Source: Metallyticus violacea (taxonomy: Eukaryota > Arthropoda > Insecta > Mantodea > Metallyticidae). From it: a stretch of DNA of 64,000 nt. The notes beneath the pieces are model-generated. The model was not told the DNA's origin and did no database searches. It worked only from the letters and a program-made list of their open reading frames with translations. The stretch spans positions 68,163,001-68,227,000 of the forward strand of contig CM060833.1 of the NCBI GenBank assembly GCA_030762175.1, read 5' to 3'. Positions 34,690-47,571 of this stretch are shown here, piece by piece. The translations under genes were made by a program, and so were the position numbers. Within the stretch, counting starts at the first letter, position 1; each line of letters starts with the position of its first letter.

Positions 34690-35004
34690 ACATTAAAAGG
34701 GTACTAATGGCGGAGTAACCAGAGCCGTTATCTAGTTGTAGAATTCGGGCTTTCTACGTGGCAGGCTCGGGTGATGTTTTTTCAGAGGTTTTCTCTCGGA
34801 TTTTAAAGTGAATGCCTGGAAAACTTAAGTCACAAAGTCCCCTGAGCTCATACAGTCGAATTATCATCTACAATCCCATGGATTGGGGTAACCTATTCGC
34901 ACCTTCCAGGTATCCCAATCTCAGAAGTTGGCTACATTCTCGTAGGCTGAGAGAGCATCTCAAAAATCGGAATGGAAGGGGTGGATTGAAAAAAAAAAAT
35001 AAGA
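34690..35004 (+). repeat. Possible SINE-like retroposon with A tail
   Basis: A moderately GC-rich 300-base block starts with GGCGGAGTAACCAGAGCC, contains a weak box-B-like GGCAGGCTCGGG, and ends in a run of A at about 34989-34997. The long open frame from 34812 overlaps it. No second copy in the window and no clear target duplication were found, so the assignment is weak. Confidence 0.3.
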
Positions 35005-35600
35005 GAGAGTCCATGATCATATACAATCACCTGGCAGCTGTCTTAAATACAAAGTATTTCAAATTACACTTGATTGTTGCAACCATTCGGAAAAGTACAA
35101 GAAAGGGTGGTTTCGATAGGAGCCATGCTAATTTCATTAAATAAACAGGTAGTGCCATTGATGATGGAAAAAAAAAAGCAGCTCCCTAGCAAGGTTTTTG
35201 ATACAAGCTAGCATGACGTAAGACCTATATATCCTTTATTAATACTTCCAAGAAAAGAGAAGTGATTATAAACTGGTTCTTACGATAAAAGTGGCTGCCT
35301 TCGAAATAGAAAAATATTTCATTACCTGATAATCATTTGCAAATTTCTTGATTGTGGCATACAAAGTATGATTAAGATACCTAATTCGCTCTTAATAACA
35401 ACGATGGCTAATTTTGAAGAATTTAACGAATACAAAAACATTTTTGAATAGGGATCCAGTGCAATGTCTGAGCAAGTATGCAAAGTGTTACACGACGAAG
35501 TTGGTATTTAAGGTTTTCCTCAGAGGGGCTATTTTGCATAATGAAAAATGCTTCCAAGTTCTGTTTTTGGCGAGCATGATAGTCACTATTGATAACTACC

Positions 35601-36166
35601 AATTATCTGATGACCGAGGCGGCGGGGACTTCATCGGCCGGTCAGCCGGGCTAAACTACAGTCGAAGTGGGAGAGCGGGTCAATACAGGAGACGGTAAAA
35701 TCGCTGAGGTAGCAATTTAATAAATTCAAATGTATTTAAAAAGTTTTATGCGTACTAGTGCCAGATGAGATGCTGGAACTGCCTGCCTTATTCCATTTTG
35801 AACACTTCCCTTTCTGTGAAATATATTAGCTACTTTATGACTGGAATTTCTTTCTTCCAATATTCTCTTGATAGCAGACCGGACTCAGCACGGACCTATA
35901 GATCGTAAATAAATACTCGATGTGGAATATAGTACCTAGATATATTATTTATCATTTAGTATTATTAGCAGAATTTATTCTAGGACTAGACACGAACATA
36001 TGTTGCTGCTTTCATTGTTTAAACGACACAGAGGGGCGCGAGGCTTAAGACCAACGCAGAGTTCAGTAAACCCTGCCCTGCCTGCCCCGATTCTTTTGAT
36101 CCATGACCTAGAGAGATGGCTTATCGGCTGATGCGTCCTTCGCCATCACATTGGTCATCAGATAAT
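35601..36166. mobile_element. Candidate non-autonomous TIR element
   Basis: AATTATCTGATGACC at 35601-35615 is repeated exactly in reverse complement at 36152-36166. Similarity continues inward (GG.GGCG..GAC..CATC.GCC.). The interior is a mix of GC-rich ends and an AT-rich middle, with no coding capacity recognised. No target duplication was identified. The length of about 566 bp suits a MITE-like element. Confidence 0.45.
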
Positions 36167-36486
36167 TTAATTATTCAAATTAGTCAAGAATTATCAAAAT
36201 AACGCTTTTATATTTTTTGCTCATTAGTTTTTAAGATATGTATGAGCTATTAAATAAAAACAATAATAATGCAAAAACTGGAAGACATGAAACAAATATG
36301 GAAAGTGGCTAGAGTGCCCCAGAAATGACAGAATACATTCTTTGAGGAACTGGCTTCAGCGAGAAAATACTTGATGCTATAGAACCATGAAGCACAAAAT
36401 ATGCAAACTTTTCAGCAACAAATACAACCTACTCACATAAAGTAAGCTACAGTTATTTGAACGGTAAAATATAGCGTATGAAATAA

Positions 36487-37690
36487 TGGGTGATTCTTCC
36501 TTCGAGGGACCGCTCCACGCGTAACGGCCAGTCGGTCGGTTCAAACTGGTACCGCGGTGAACGGTAGTCAGAAAGTCCGCAGCTAGTCCCATAAGTTTTA
36601 CTAACCCTTATACATTTAAAATGTACATTTACTCACCATTATAAAGCAAGAAGATGCTGCAACTATCTCTCTTCATTTTCATATATTTCTGGCATCGACT
36701 TATGAAATTAAGAATTTTTTATTTGGTTTACTTAATGACGCTCTTTAATATCTTAGGTCATCAGCGTCCATTCAATTCAGGAGGTGAAACGGCCGACAAA
36801 TTTTGCTCAGAGGCCTCTTTTTTCAGGCTTGCGGTTCTTTATCGTGCCGTAAATGTACGGCACGGGATCCACGGCTTTACTTTCCTTCCGAAGGAAGCCA
36901 TACTTAGGATTTTTACGCCAGAAAAAATTCATCGATCCTGGCCGGGATTGAACCCACAATCTTGGGTTTAGGAGGCAGATATGGTTACCACTACAGCATC
37001 AGGACCGACTGCTTATGAAATTAAGCATAACTCTCTGCAGTTCCTAAGAAATTTCTTCACAAATGTTATTTTTCACTTCATTTAATGTGGATGCATTTGT
37101 CTTGTACACTTTTTCCTTTATAAAATCTCAGGGCGTTAAATCGGTGGTCTGAGGGGGCCATATGTTGTTAGTATCGACTTAATCGTTGAGCATTTCATGA
37201 ATTGCATTCAAGGAGACATGTACTGTATGTGCCATTGCAAAGTCCTGTTGGAAAATCGCGAACTTACATTTCCTCACAGTTAATTCATAGAAAAGAATTA
37301 CAAAATATTCTGCATGTACGTATTTCTATTAATCGTTTCTTCGAAACAAATAGGGCTTATTATTTTCTCGCCGCCGCTAATGATGCATCGCACTTTTATC
37401 TTTTGATCTTGCAGGGGTTTCTCGTAAGCAAATTGGTTCTGCACTCCTGTAACGTTGTTTGGAACTAAAATTTTTATTTAGATGGAATCGAGATAAGATT
37501 AGTGTCAATTTCTCCGCCATTCACACTATTCAAAATTCATTCACATATATTTACAAATCTGTGAATCGAACTTCGGCTTGGAAGTTGAATGTTAGGGAAT
37601 CTCTCTTGAAAGAATCTCCATACCATCACTAGTCGATTCATACTGCGGCCAACTGTACGCGGTGCTATCTCGCGAAGGAAAAATCACCCA
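36487..37690 (-). mobile_element. IS630/Tc1-like transposon relic carrying a SINE-1
   Basis: The left end TGGGTGATTCTTCCTTCG and the right end (reverse complement TGGGTGATTTTTCCTTCG) form terminal inverted repeats. On the minus strand, fragments of a DDE transposase can be read near 37250-37080: FQQDFAMAH followed by IWPPQTTDLTP and KEKVYKTNASTLNEV. These match the second Asp and third acidic site of IS630/Tc1-type transposases found in insects. The frame is interrupted by stops and by the SINE-1 at 36713-37011. Without the SINE the element is about 0.9 kb, so the N-terminal part is probably deleted. Confidence 0.7.
36713..37011 (-). repeat. SINE-1 inside the IS630-like relic
   Basis: A full-length minus-strand SINE-1 (head CGGTCCTGATGCTGTAGTGG at the right end, A/T-rich tail at the left) flanked by the 14-bp duplication cttatgaaattaag (36699-36712 and 37012-37025). 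Box B reads GGTTCAATCCC. The duplicated target belongs to the C-terminal coding part of the transposase relic. Confidence 0.93.
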
Positions 37691-37691
37691 G

Positions 37692-39018
37692 TAGAATGGG
37701 ACTCTACGAGTATCATGGAATATAACAAGCACAATACTGCTCGTAGATTAAATTAGATTTTATAAATATAAAATATAAGCCTATATATACATTTTAATAT
37801 ACCATTCTTTCGCACTATCAGAAAAAAAAGACAAAAACAAAATGTGTAAGAGCTAAACACAAAATAATGTGTCTAGAAGATGCGCCAGTTAAAAATCAAA
37901 ACAAACAGAACAACTAATACTATAGGATCAAAGACTTAAACTAGAAATGGACTTTTATTCATCATCGCATTTCAACGAAAGAAAATAGGTACCCAGAAAA
38001 GAAAATTATAATCTCGACACTGCAGACTAAAAGACGCAAATAAAACAATTTGGTATTGAATATTCAACTTAGATTATTTAAAAATTAAATAATACATACA
38101 CATACACCTAATGCACCTAATAACGTTTTAATATCTCTGATATTTAACTTAAAATAGTAAACAATGCACTTTCGCAATCACACACTTTTGAATAACAGTA
38201 TGTGAATCATATCGACTATTGTTTATAATTCACATTATGTCCACGTGTAATAAATAGACCATCAATACTCTGATAAGACAAAATACCATAGGAATTGTGC
38301 CATAGCTTAGATATCTGCTATGGCATTTAATGCTGACCAAAGTAATTAGACTTTGGACTGCTTTTGTGTTATCACAGAGTTCAAAATTATCTTCACATCG
38401 AGTGTGTAAACATTTCTTAGTTCAATTATTTTTTATTTTAATGAGATGAAATCTATATCATTTATAATTATTGCTAATTCAACAGCTACCGTTGATGAGT
38501 AAAAACGTTTAATTTCCCAAAAAAATCTTTTAATTTCCCCAAGAAACAAGGAATTCGAATAAATCGAGTGTTCCCATTTACGTGAGATACTTGTGAACTT
38601 TTTGCAACTTATTTTTAGTTTTCACTTCATACGTTTATAATGTTGTTCTATGTTCATTACATTCGTCGTACTAACCAAATTATCATTTCAAAACCTTCCA
38701 TTCTGCGTTACTATCTATTTAAAATAAATTTAATTTAAAAACAAAAAATATAATTTAGATATTGAGGAGGAAGTTTAACATCAATGTTTTAAATTTTAAG
38801 TTTCACCTCTTCAAATTCAGTTACCCCAACTTAAACGTTTTAAATGGCACACCTACCTTTTGATACTTACACTCTAAACAGAATGTTATTGTTGTCATAA
38901 CTTTTGTTCCTTTTCATTACCTATCAATTAGTTTTATTTTTGTTTGATTTGTCAGTTAGTTTTAGGATGACAGAACAATTTGTTTCGGGTCAAATACAAA
39001 TATTAATATTACAATAAT
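37692..39018. other. No recognised feature; AT-rich
   Basis: No transposon end, SINE head or plausible exon identified. Confidence 0.5.
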
Positions 39019-39031
39019 ACAGCCTATTTTG

Positions 39032-39300
39032 TTCAGTCGGTCCTGGTGGTGTAGTGGTTACCATACTTGCCTCCTAAACCCAAAACGCGGGTTCGAACCC
39101 GGCCAGGAGCGATGGATTTTTTCGGAAGGGAAGTAAAGCCGTGGGTCCCGTGTCGTACATTTGCGGCACGAAAAAGAACCTCAAGCCTTAAAGAGAGGCC
39201 TCTGAGCAAAATTTGTCGGCCGTTTCACGCCCTGAGTTGAATGGGACGCTGATGACCTGAGATGTTAAAGAGCGTCCATAAATAAATCAATAAAACAAAA
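39032..39300 (+). repeat. SINE-1 with internal 29-bp deletion
   Basis: Intact head with box A TGGTGTAGTGG and box B GGTTCGAACCC, flanked by a perfect 13-bp duplication acagcctattttg (39019-39031 and 39301-39313). Compared with the 5880 copy, about 29 bases are missing between two occurrences of TTCGG, as if lost by slippage or recombination between those short repeats. Confidence 0.93.
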
Positions 39301-39313
39301 ACAGCCTATTTTG

Positions 39314-40482
39314 GATCTCCTGACTGATTTACTTACATTCTATTCTTACTTGTAGGGTGTACACAATTTTGAAACAATTTATTAGCAAAATATAACTTAA
39401 TATTAATGATCAGTAGTTCCTGATCATGAACTTTAAGCATCAAAGTGTAAGGATTCCGGTTAATCTTTCAAATTGGGGTGATTAGGAGTGAGGGGATGAA
39501 ACCTAAAATTAATTACATTGATTTTTAAACTCCTTGTCAGTGATTATATTGACTGATTTTTGCTTAAATTAAATTTATGTTAAATAGGCAGTTATTCAGA
39601 TGGGGAGCTTTTGAAATGAAAGCCCAGTATGTGGGCATTTCTCCCAGCACCCAATATATATTAAATATTAAGTATTGTATGTATTATAATTAATATTACA
39701 TTACGCATATTCTTCTAATATATTACAAGGTGCTGATTTCTCCGCCATCAGCATCCTAGTTCCGTTGTGAATTTAGGACAATTTTTAAAATACAAATTCA
39801 AGCTATTTTACAGCGCCTCTCAGTCGATAGGATAAATAGCAACTTATCGTTTTCTTCCTGCCAAGAGCAACATATTGTAGCCTCTCTAAATTATAAGGTC
39901 TGTGGACACATAACCTAATCGAGCAGACTGAAGGCGACAAAAACGCTTTATCTACTACTGTAGGCAAATACCGGCTTTTTATTAAATTTTACAGTTCCAT
40001 ATAATTTTTTTCTCTCCGTAACTTTCTCTGTTTAGGCACCGCAGCATGATACAAATCGTTGCATAAATCGTGGAAAGGAAAAAAAGAAGAGGGTAAAAGT
40101 GAAACCACCTCTAACTTCTCTTTTTTTATGTATCGAATTGTAACTGGAATGGAGATTTGTGCAAATGAAGAAGGAAGGGATACCATACGCGGGAATTTCA
40201 TAACAGCTGATGTGATGTTTCTGTGTAACTTATACAGTCTACCGCTTTATAAATGGCTTTCCGTGAAGAATAATAGATAGAATTTCAATCAAAGAAACTC
40301 CGCTTCAAAACCGCAGGGATTGCAGAAAACAAGAGAGTTTTTTTACAGCTATCTTAATACTCAAAATTAATGCACACACGACTTTAAAAATTAATCAATC
40401 CTTTAGAAAAGTTGACTGTGACTAGGAAAATAACTAGCAAAAGATTCATATACCAAGTTTATTTTCCCCACTTAGAAATTCG
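39314..40482. other. No recognised feature
   Basis: AT-rich DNA with two overlapping short frames around 39990-40280 on opposite strands and no supporting signals. Confidence 0.5.
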
Positions 40483-40756
40483 TCGGTCCTGATGGTGTAG
40501 TGGTAACCATACTTGCCTTCTAAACCCAAGGTCGTGGGCTCAAACCCGGCCAGGATCGATGGATTTTTTCGGGAGTAAAAATCGTTAAGTAAAGCCATGG
40601 GTCCCCTGTCTTACATTTACGGTACGATAAAGAACCTCAAGCCTGAAAAAAAGAGGCCTCTGAGCAAAATTTGTCGGCCGTTTCACGCCCTGAATTGAGT
40701 GAAACACTGGTGACCTGTGATGTTAAAGAGCGTCCGTAAATAATTAAAAAAAAAAA
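40483..40756 (+). repeat. SINE-1 copy with body deletion
   Basis: Head GTCGGTCCTGATGGTGTAGTGG, box B diverged to GGCTCAAACCC, and about 20 bases lost near 40585 where atggcttccttcggaaggga is expected. It ends in an A run. Flanking acttagaaatt (40471-40481) and acttaaaattt after the tail are a probable imperfect target duplication. Confidence 0.88.
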
Positions 40757-40879
40757 CTTAAAATTTTCTTCCTTGTATGAAGACTTACTTTAAAACACAT
40801 CTCCATAAAACGATTAAATATGAAGATCGCTGCTTCAACAAAACAATGCAGTAACTCAATATCTAATCTTACGGAAATT

Positions 40880-41360
40880 TGAGGGTCAGTCAGAAAGTAA
40901 TACCATCCATTATTTTTCTGTATTAATTTTTAAGAAAAGTTAATGAAATGTACACTGCATGTACTCACAACTTTCTTGGTTAATTTCTCACTTTTCTCCA
41001 TAAACCGTTCTTTTCAATCCACCTTTTAACAACGGCACATATTCCCGCGCGATAAAAAACCACCGTTATTTTTCCTCAACCATGGACTCAGAATTTTTCA
41101 GGGTCTCCTTACCTTCAAAGTGACCCTCACGAGAAGCATCACTACAGTGGTCGGATGGCTGCTCCTCTTTTCACCAACCAATGTTATTTGGCCCTTCAGC
41201 TTCCATACGAACTCAGCATCTAACGGTGCTGAAATCCATCGTCACATCTCCGCAAACATTCTTCAGCTTTTCATGAATGCGAATCGACGTTTCACTTTTG
41301 CATTCAGGAATTCTATTATAGCTCGCTGTCTCATATGCACGTTAATGGCAGCCGTTTTCT
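40880..41360 (-). mobile_element. Internally deleted mariner-type element
   Basis: The end at 40880 (GAGGGTCAGTCAGAAAGTAA) closely matches the terminal repeat of the mariner at 63546. On the minus strand from about 41360 the first ~70 codons resemble a mariner N-terminus (HMRQRAIIEFLNA in one frame). Near 41060-40990 another frame reads FYRAGICAVVKRWIEKNG, the usual C-terminal end of such transposases. The catalytic middle of about 200 residues is missing, so it cannot encode an active enzyme. The 5' inverted repeat expected near 41370 was not found. Confidence 0.65.
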
Positions 41361-41399
41361 AAATTGATACAATACTGCCACCTGTTGATTTAAGAAGCT

Positions 41400-42387
41400 G
41401 CTATTGCCAATTGTAGAACAAGATTTGGTGAATCGCCAAATTAAATTTTCCCATTTTTACGAAATTATTTAAAGAGAAATAAAATGAAGGTGTTAAGATT
41501 TAAACTTGTTTTCATAGTTCATAATATTTCGGAAAAAGAACAATCTGCAACAAAATTTGCCTTTATGGTTCTTTCTTGCCACTATTTTACTTTTAACATT
41601 GTAACAAAAATTGTGTGGAAAAAGAAGACAATCCAATTACTATCTTTTGAAGAGTGATTGAAAGAGTTTGTATGCTGGAAGTACGTACAAAACAACTGTA
41701 CTCCTAAAAATGCAGTTCGATAGCTTTCAGGGATGCGTGAAAAAGATCATCTCTAAAGAAAACCTTGCGGTGTTTGTTGAGAAGTCGCTAGTCGCTAACA
41801 CAGTGTCGTATATGTTCAAATATCTAAAAGAACCGCAATTTTAATATAAACTGTTAATACAATAAAAGGGAATATATATAATAGATTATTTTATCTACTT
41901 ACAAGAATACAAAAAGAAATTAACTTATATTGGAGTTTAACAACGTTGTTTCAAGCTACAGAACGTAAAGAGACAAACACACTTTTGAAACCTGTACTTC
42001 AACACTATCAGAGTGCGAGAGACCGATAAATTAAAAAAGGGGGGGGAGAAGTAGAGAGAGAGAGAACTTGGTTTTCAGTTGTCCAATTTTTTTAACCAGC
42101 ATTAACATGATCATTCACTGTGACAGTAACGTGAATGTACCGTAAAATAGTTCGAAAGGCGTGATGGGCAAGAGGAGCGATCACCTTTCTTTCTTTTCTC
42201 TATTCTCCGAAAGAAAAGTCTATGGTAGACTTTTTCCATTGAAAACAATTGCAAATTCCACATCTTCTAAATCACTATGATAGGTTTAAGATGCAACCAC
42301 ATTTACTCTACGCCAAAAAGGAAAGATGGATGATGCTACAGCTTTAAAATGGCGTTTTTGTTTTATATAATTGCACTCTGGGCTTGG
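41400..42387. other. No recognised gene
   Basis: AT-rich; includes a G run with a GA-rich tract at about 42040-42065. Nothing assignable. Confidence 0.5.
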
Positions 42388-42389
42388 TA

Positions 42390-43631
42390 CGAGGGTTACC
42401 TTTTAAGTTGTCACGACTATTAGTTGGCGCTATAGAGATATGTCATTACTGTTTTCGAAACGATTGGCATTTGTTACTGTGAAAACAGTTGCAGCTTAGT
42501 AGTTTGTTTACACTGTCCGTTTAAACAAAATAATTTTACGAAAGTTCACACGAAGGTTTTCGTTGGATGATTTTTTTATGATTTTAGCGAATGCCTAACT
42601 CAATAGCAATGCACAGAATCGCTTCGTTCAACTTTTGGTAATAAAGCACTATCAGAAAAGACTATTTACAATTGGTTTAAGGAATTTCGTCGTGGTCGTG
42701 TGTCCGTCAATGATGCATTTCGTGAAGGTAGACCAAAATCGGTTGTCGTTCCAAAAATATTGAAGCTGTACGCAACAAGGTTGAAGAAAATCTGCATGAG
42801 ACTTACAATGAGATAGAGGCGTCCTAAGTATATCAAAGACTGCAGTACATTCGATTTTGCATGAACATTTAGTTGTGAAAAAATCTGTTCCCAATGGATT
42901 CCACACAATTTTACCGAAACTCATAAAAACGCTCATGTTAATTGGTGTAATGAAGTGTTTAAAAATTCCACCGAGGAACTGCAAAATTCATATATAACAT
43001 CATAACAAGTGACCAAACTTAGATATATTCATATGAACCGGAAACTAAGCAACAATCCACGGTGTGGGTTTTCCAAGGAGAACCGAATCCCACAGAATTT
43101 GTTCTTCACGAAGCATTTTCAAGTAAATGATCGTTTGTTTCTTCGGTTGTACCGGACATGTCGCAACCATTTGTTTGGAGGATCGAGAACACTTAATGCT
43201 GAATGGTAGATATAGCAAACTGTTTGCTAGAAGTCATGGACGAAATCAGGAAAAACAACCGAAAGCATCGCATCATTCTTCATCATGACAATACAATTTC
43301 TCACACAGCACTCAAACAATTGATTATTTGAAGGAGAAAAACAAAGAATTAATGCCTCATTGTCCGTATTCACCTGATTTATCGCCTGACGAATTCATTT
43401 TGTTCCAGAACATTAAAAAAAAAAAAAATGCATGGACAGCGATTTTCATCTCAAGAATCTGTTGAGGCCTTTAAAACCATGTTTCTGAGATACCAGTATC
43501 AGAATGGAAAATATGTTTCGAGAATTGTTTTGAACGCGTACAAAATTGTATAAATCTTAAAGGTAAATATTTTAAAAAGCAACAACTAGTTCTTTCCTAG
43601 TTTTTACAACAACTTAAAGGACGTCCCTCAT
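42390..43631 (+). mobile_element. Second mariner-type transposon, inactive
   Basis: The left end CGAGGGTTACCTTTTAAGTT and the right end (reverse complement ATGAGGGACGTCCTTTAAGTT) are inverted repeats. TA flanks both sides (42388-42389, 43632-43633). The length of 1.24 kb is nearly full. Its terminal repeats and protein differ clearly from the 26319 element, so it belongs to a separate mariner lineage. Confidence 0.9.
42560..43560 (+). pseudogene. mariner transposase pseudogene (second lineage)
   Basis: Translations in shifting frames give a helix-turn-helix segment (SEKTIYNWFKEFRRGR…EGRPKS, about 42655-42745), the first acidic site (SDQT*IYSYEPETKQQS near 43015, where the usual Trp codon is a stop), the second (ILHHDN near 43282) and the third (YSPDLSPDEF near 43368). 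All three Asp codons survive, but stops and frameshifts in every domain disable the gene. The end KYVSRIVLNAYK lies just before the right terminal repeat. Confidence 0.9.
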
Positions 43632-43633
43632 TA

Positions 43634-46065
43634 CAGTTTAATCATATCCCCCATCATATAACGCTAAGATGCTTTATGTCAACAACATTAACATTATATA
43701 TGTATATATAGGTGTAACAAAATACTGGGACAAACTTTGGTGGCAAGTTCCTCAAACCAAAAACAAGAGGAAAACGTCATATAAACATGGATCCGGAAAT
43801 GCCTGGTTTGTGAGTTATTATTCAATGTGTTTCTAGGTATGATCCAACAACTTAAATTTGTTAAAACAATAATTCACTTTTTCAGACAGTTGAGTGTTGT
43901 TAATGATGCTGAACAGTTTTATGATTTGGCTACCTTTGGTCTGGGAACGCAATCTCTTACAGCTGCTCGTTCATTACCGTTCGCTCGACCGTACATGAAA
44001 CTTATATCTGTCTGCTCACGATATGAATATTAATGTCATGATTAGTCGCTCAAATGTAACTGAACTGCAGCAAAGTCAAATGTAAGACACTGACTAATCG
44101 GAATGTACACAAATAATAACTGTAAACAAGCCTCCATGGCAACACATCACAAAGTGCATCGGCATGGATAACATCACTCAATTGTCTAATAAAGTTAATT
44201 TTATTTTAACTAATTTAAATTGCGGATTATACCTTCAAATGTGTTGAATGTCATCTTTAAATCACAAACCTGGCAAATGTTTATATTACTTTTTTCTTTC
44301 CTTCTTTATTTCTTGTTTTGGTTTCAGGAAGTCGCTATCAAATTTTTCCCAATATTTTTACACGAATGACTGTAGAGTGAAATAGTGCATTCTTTAAGGG
44401 TGCAGATTCGAATCGTAAATAACTTTTTATTCGAATTTTACTAATACATGAAATTAATAAACAACACATTTAAATTTATTTTAACTTTTTAAATTAATAG
44501 ATGCCGCTTTTGAAAAAATTCTCACGTAACCAATTTGCATGGAACTGCCTATAAATTAGCTTTAGGTTCAGAATTTTAACAAACAAATGTTATTGTTTCT
44601 TCAGTTCAAGTTAAATCCTCATATACGTTTAATATACGAGGAAATTTCAGCAACTTTATGTATGTAACGTTTAGAATTTTAAATTTAATTAAAATATAAA
44701 AAACCCTCTCGAAATATCAAGGTATGGCTTCCCATTTTTTACCTTTATTTGAAATTAGTGTAAAATAATGGGAGTAGACCTGTTTGGAAATTTTGAAATA
44801 CTATTTTTTGAAAAACATATTTAAAAATAAGTAAGCTATAAAATATTATACGTTTATGACCATCCTTTGCATTTAAAACCCTTGAACTGAGCGCTTAAAA
44901 GATTAAATTAATTACGAATTTCAGGAACCAAAATTGTAATATTTGATTATTTAAATAAATCTCACTCCCAGTGTGCATGACTGAACTTCTTTTTCCTTTC
45001 TTTATGATTATAATCGTGATATATTTATCTTGTTGACAGTTGAATATCTTCTGCATGTCAACAACCATCGTTCTAATTTCTATGAAAAATGTAAGCTTTT
45101 ATCACTGCAATAATTTACTTCACATTTGCAGCATTTAAAGGTTTTGGTTCATATTACTTAACGTAAACTTTATCTCAATAGTAACGATTTCCGTACTGCT
45201 GGTGCAGTAGCTAGGAAAGTAGGCAACCTTGACGGCAGGTCAAGTGCAGTCACACAGATCCTGCTCTGTAGAAAGTGAAGAGTTCCCTCCCGAAAGTGAA
45301 AAGTCCAAAGAGACCCAGCCACGGCCCACTTGGAATGTTGCTCGTGGGTAGGAAACCTGATCATAGCAGGCAGGCGCCTTTCCACTGGATACAAATGAAA
45401 ATTGAAATTATCGAGGTAGAGAAAACGCCTGTTCATTTACTATGCAAGACGTTTGCCCTTGTTATGGATAGAATGGCTCAATGATGATGCTTATTATGAA
45501 ATAAATTAATTACGTTTTATTAAATTATAGCATTCGAAACCGAAATATGAAAGGAATGAAGAAGCTGAATTTGTTCTGCAAGGGCTTATAAACCACAATT
45601 GAATTTTGTAATCTTATTTGTGTATTTAGGGCTACTTTACAATACAGAAATACATGTAAAAATATTATTCTATTAAATTTGAAAAAATAGAAAACTAAAA
45701 ATGAAATTAATGAACAACAATTTTCATTTCGTCATTGTGAAAACCAACTCGTATTCAAAGAATACAATAAAGATAAAAATAACTGCGGTGATATTTGGAC
45801 TTTAGGACGATACTAAAATTTGCAATGTCATACTTTTAATTTCTCACTCTTTACTAATATGAGAAAGAACATTGTTATGTTACACAAACTTTTTAATTTA
45901 ATTATTTGCTGTAGACTGTACACATGATTCTATGGCTATTCATGTGTAATTTCATTTAGTATGTATTTGTCATCACGCATAGTTGTTGTTGAATTTTTCC
46001 GCCATAACTTCAATAGAAACTAACCTTGTTCTACCAGATTGATGTGTCTAGAGGATAATATCGCT
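43634..46065. other. No supported gene
   Basis: The stretch 43710-43850 (tgtaacaaaatactggg, atggatccggaaatgcctgg) reads like part of a dispersed insect repeat, but I cannot name it. The patch at 45190-45440 is locally GC-richer without recognised motifs. The rest is AT-rich with short frames. Confidence 0.4.
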
Positions 46066-46066
46066 A

Positions 46067-46478
46067 TACCGAGCGAGGTAGCCCTGGCGGTAAAACTTGG
46101 GATTCGCATTCGGGAGGTCCTGGGTTCAAATTTATTGGGGATAGCCATCCACATGAGTTTTTTCGTGGTTTCCTTTAGTCACTTAGGTGAATGATGGGAC
46201 GGGTCTTTTCTTGCCACGAATTTTCCGCTCTTACATTTTGTTCTTATGGAGAGGTGGGCTGGTTCTGTGTCCGGTGTATGATGACTTGCGCTTAGCAACG
46301 ATTTTATGCTGGCTCCCGGTATAGAAACGACCCTTCTGAGGGCCTCCGTCTGAGTCTGAGTGCTCTATCTGGAATCAATGTTAGAGACCTCATCTACGTC
46401 TTATCTCACCGGCTCTGGATCCTGGCCGACCGGTGTTCCTTCCTTCCGGAGGACATAAACACAAACGGCCAACGTTTG
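46067..46478 (+). repeat. SINE-3 copy
   Basis: Head GAGCGAGGTAGCCCTGGCGG, box-B-like GGGTTCAAATTTA (46123-46135), then a ~340-base GC-richer body (GAATTTTCCGCTCTTACATT, CTTGCGCTTAGCAACGATTT, TTCCTTCCTTCCGGAGG). It shares head and body segments with the minus-strand copy at 31040. The tail is short and no target duplication was clear. Confidence 0.75.
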
Positions 46479-46479
46479 A

Positions 46480-47536
46480 GCTCAGTTGAAGTCCGAAAAT
46501 TCTGCCCTTACCCTACCAATTCAATCTAACTGTCGCCATAATGCTCATTTGTTCTACGATAAATTTCCGGCCTTCTGACGGCGTCTGAATGCGGAATCAG
46601 ATAAAACTCTGCTTTGTGTTATTTGGCAATAAATAATCAATTGCCGCAGATAGACTAAGCCAATTCTACAAAACAGGCATTAGCTAAATTTTAGGAGTGA
46701 GCATTTTCCCGACTTTTTGTATGTAATTTTAAAGAAAAGGAAGACTAAATACCTACCACAAAGTTGAAAAACACTTTCTAAAATTCTGACTTCAGAAAAC
46801 ATTCCTTTTCTCCCTTTATTTCTTTTCTTTTATACCTTAGAGCTAAACTTCTGCAGCAAAATTTTCAGTACATCTATAGGTAGATCTCAAACTTGCTGCT
46901 AAACACTCTTATAAACTCAATTTTTATTTATACAAAGTACTTAAGTTGCTTCTATGTCATGCATTGAAGGCACTTGCGAACATTTTTTGGGGAAATACGC
47001 AAAAAATTGATTAACTATTTAAAAATAAAAATTGTTCAGACATAAAAGCTTCTCAGTGAAGAGCTTTTGATTGGAAACTATGTTATTATTAACTAAAGAC
47101 CTTTCATATTTAGGGCGTACGTGTCCTACAATAAAACAGCTAACACCTATTGTATTTCTGGCAATATATGTAGCTCACGACATTAATCCTGCTGCTCTCT
47201 ACTTCTAAATTACATATGAGATAAATTCTCAGTGAATGCTGAAATGAAGATTGAAAGGGTATGACGTAATGCTGACGTTATGCGGTTAGGAAAGTGGCTC
47301 ACTGCTTTGCACCGGTATACACGGGAAAGATCCCAGTAGCGAGCCGACTGGCTTTGTTAACTCATACCGCGATAAAATCGGCAACAATGGTAACACCGTT
47401 ACCATACTCTCAATTGCATTATTCTGTCACTCCGTCCTGGATCTGCGACCTTGTGAGCCTGGAAGGCAGGCTAGGGGCGATGTAATTTCTGGGCATTGTT
47501 AAAACAAAATTCATAGACATAATTACTCAGAAATGA

Positions 47537-47571
<35 letters not shown>

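Noticed and set aside
43710..44040. Possible coding remnant near tgtaacaaaatactggg…ggatccggaaatgcctgg
   Set aside because: It felt like a dispersed insect repeat, but I could not tie it to a named family or find a second copy in the window.
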